The notes below the pieces were generated by a model. The model saw only the letters and a program-made list of their open reading frames with translations, had not been told where the DNA came from and did no database searches. The position numbers were made by a program, and so were the translations under genes. 17,015 bases of DNA from assembly GCA_937981945.1 (NCBI GenBank), contig CALJNJ010000267.1:1-17015 (forward strand), written 5' to 3'. The stretch's first letter is position 1, and every line of letters begins with the position of its first letter. The DNA comes from an uncultured Caulobacterales bacterium. GTDB taxonomy: Bacteria > Pseudomonadota > Alphaproteobacteria > Caulobacterales > Maricaulaceae. Of the stretch, positions 16,216-17,015 are shown piece after piece.

Positions 16216-17015
16216 ATGGTAAAACAAGACTCTGACAAGGCCATGGCCACAAAGGTTCCCTTTGATACGGGGCCCATCCATTTTGTCGGTATCGGCGGCA
16301 TCGGCATGAGCGGAATTGCAGAAGTTATGCTCAATTTGGGATACACTGTGCAAGGTTCCGACCTTCGGGAAAATCCCAATGTCAAAAGGCTCAAAGATTT
16401 AGGCGCGACGATTTTCATCGGACAAAAGGCGGAGCAGGTCCGCGGCGCCGGTGCTATTGTTATGTCATCGGCGATCAAAGCCGATAATCCGGAACTGGTA
16501 GAAGCCAGAGCCAGGTCGATCCCCGTCGTGCGCCGCGCGGAAATGCTGGCTGAATTAATGCGGCTGAAATGGGCGATTGCCGTGGGGGGAACCCACGGAA
16601 AAACGACCACGACAACCATGATTGCGGCCCTGCTGGAGGGCGGTAAACTGGACCCCACCGTTATCAATGGCGGGATCATCAATGCTTATGGATCAAATGC
16701 CAAGCTGGGTCTGGGCGACTGGATGGTGGTCGAGGCCGATGAGTCTGACGGGTCGTTTCTAAAACTATTCCCAACGGTTGCGATCGTGACCAATATCGAT
16801 CCTGAGCATATGGAGCATTATGGGGATTTTGATACGCTCAGAGATGCCTTTACGACCTTTGTGGAAAATCTGCCGTTTTACGGGTTTGGTGTATTATGTA
16901 TCGACCATCCTGAGGTTCAGGCGCTGGTATCCAGGATCCAAGACCGCCGTGTGATCACTTATGGGTTTAACCCGCAGGCTGATGTCAGAGCGGAGAACTT
17001 ACAGCTTGAGCCCAC
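16216..17015 (+). CDS. murC: UDP-MurNAc:L-alanine ligase MurC (C-terminus off window)
   Basis: MurC attaches the first residue, L-Ala, to UDP-MurNAc. The visible 266 codons give the N-terminal domain with [15 protein letters not shown] (GIGGIG at 25-30), [20 protein letters not shown] and [12 protein letters not shown], then the ATP loop [10 protein letters not shown] from G124 with K129. [10 protein letters not shown] and [13 protein letters not shown] complete the central-domain marks. The frame is open to the window edge, where about 200 residues are missing. ATG 16216 lies 10 nt after the murG stop with AAAGG as ribosome site; an in-frame ATG nine codons later is a possible alternative start. 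MurB, Ddl and FtsQAZ would be expected beyond the edge. Confidence 0.96.
   Translation, partial: MVKQDSDKAMATKVPFDTGPIHFVGIGGIGMSGIAEVMLNLGYTVQGSDLRENPNVKRLKDLGATIFIGQKAEQVRGAGAIVMSSAIKADNPELVEARARSIPVVRRAEMLAELMRLKWAIAVGGTHGKTTTTTMIAALLEGGKLDPTVINGGIINAYGSNAKLGLGDWMVVEADESDGSFLKLFPTVAIVTNIDPEHMEHYGDFDTLRDAFTTFVENLPFYGFGVLCIDHPEVQALVSRIQDRRVITYGFNPQADVRAENLQLEP

Noticed and set aside
16092..16682. 196-codon open frame on the minus strand
   Set aside because: It lies opposite the murG end and the murC start, and its composition is that of a reversed Mur ligase. No ribosome site or family motif is visible.

Overview
This window is a chromosomal stretch from an alphaproteobacterium of moderate GC content. 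The evidence is a bacterial NDUFA12-type complex I accessory protein followed by a DUF2155 protein, a short alpha-type Aat, a DAP-type MurE, and a division and cell-wall (dcw) cluster in the order usual for that class. The GbsR-type regulator and the CitE-like lyase also resemble alphaproteobacterial versions. I cannot name the genus from sequence alone. I see no phage, insertion sequence, CRISPR array, tRNA or rRNA.

Left part (1-4929). A GbsR/MarR-type regulator runs leftward off the window edge, and a 20-bp palindrome covers its start codon. Divergent from it is a CitE/HpcH-type CoA-ester lyase. A two-gene unit follows: an NDUFA12 family complex I protein and a secreted DUF2155 protein, 1 nt apart. 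Next is a KefB-like cation:proton antiporter with an RCK domain. Its reading frame is broken by a -1 shift exactly at a perfect 7-bp GC-rich hairpin, so it is either a fresh pseudogene or a base-calling error. The antiporter's 3' end overlaps the convergent aat gene by 23 bp.

Control region (4930-5161). This 232-bp gap separates leftward aat from rightward mraZ. It holds three TCCCA repeats at exact 10-bp spacing (MraZ boxes read on the minus strand), a GTTC-N7-GTTC direct repeat matching the alphaproteobacterial LexA box, a near-match to the CtrA box, and a plausible sigma-70 promoter.

Right part (5162-17015). This is an unbroken dcw operon: mraZ, rsmH, ftsL, ftsI, murE, murF, mraY, murD, ftsW, murG and the first part of murC. 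Six junctions are ATGA stop/start overlaps, and every other gap or overlap is 11 nt or less, so translation is probably coupled throughout. MurC, MurD, MurE and MurF build UDP-MurNAc-pentapeptide. MraY and MurG make lipid I and lipid II. FtsW and FtsI polymerise and cross-link septal peptidoglycan with FtsL as divisome scaffold. MraZ is the operon's own regulator.

Nothing here is a clearly undescribed system. The items most worth checking are the SOS-like box and reverse-orientation MraZ boxes ahead of the operon, the hairpin-associated frameshift in the antiporter, and the palindrome at the possibly leaderless GbsR-type gene.
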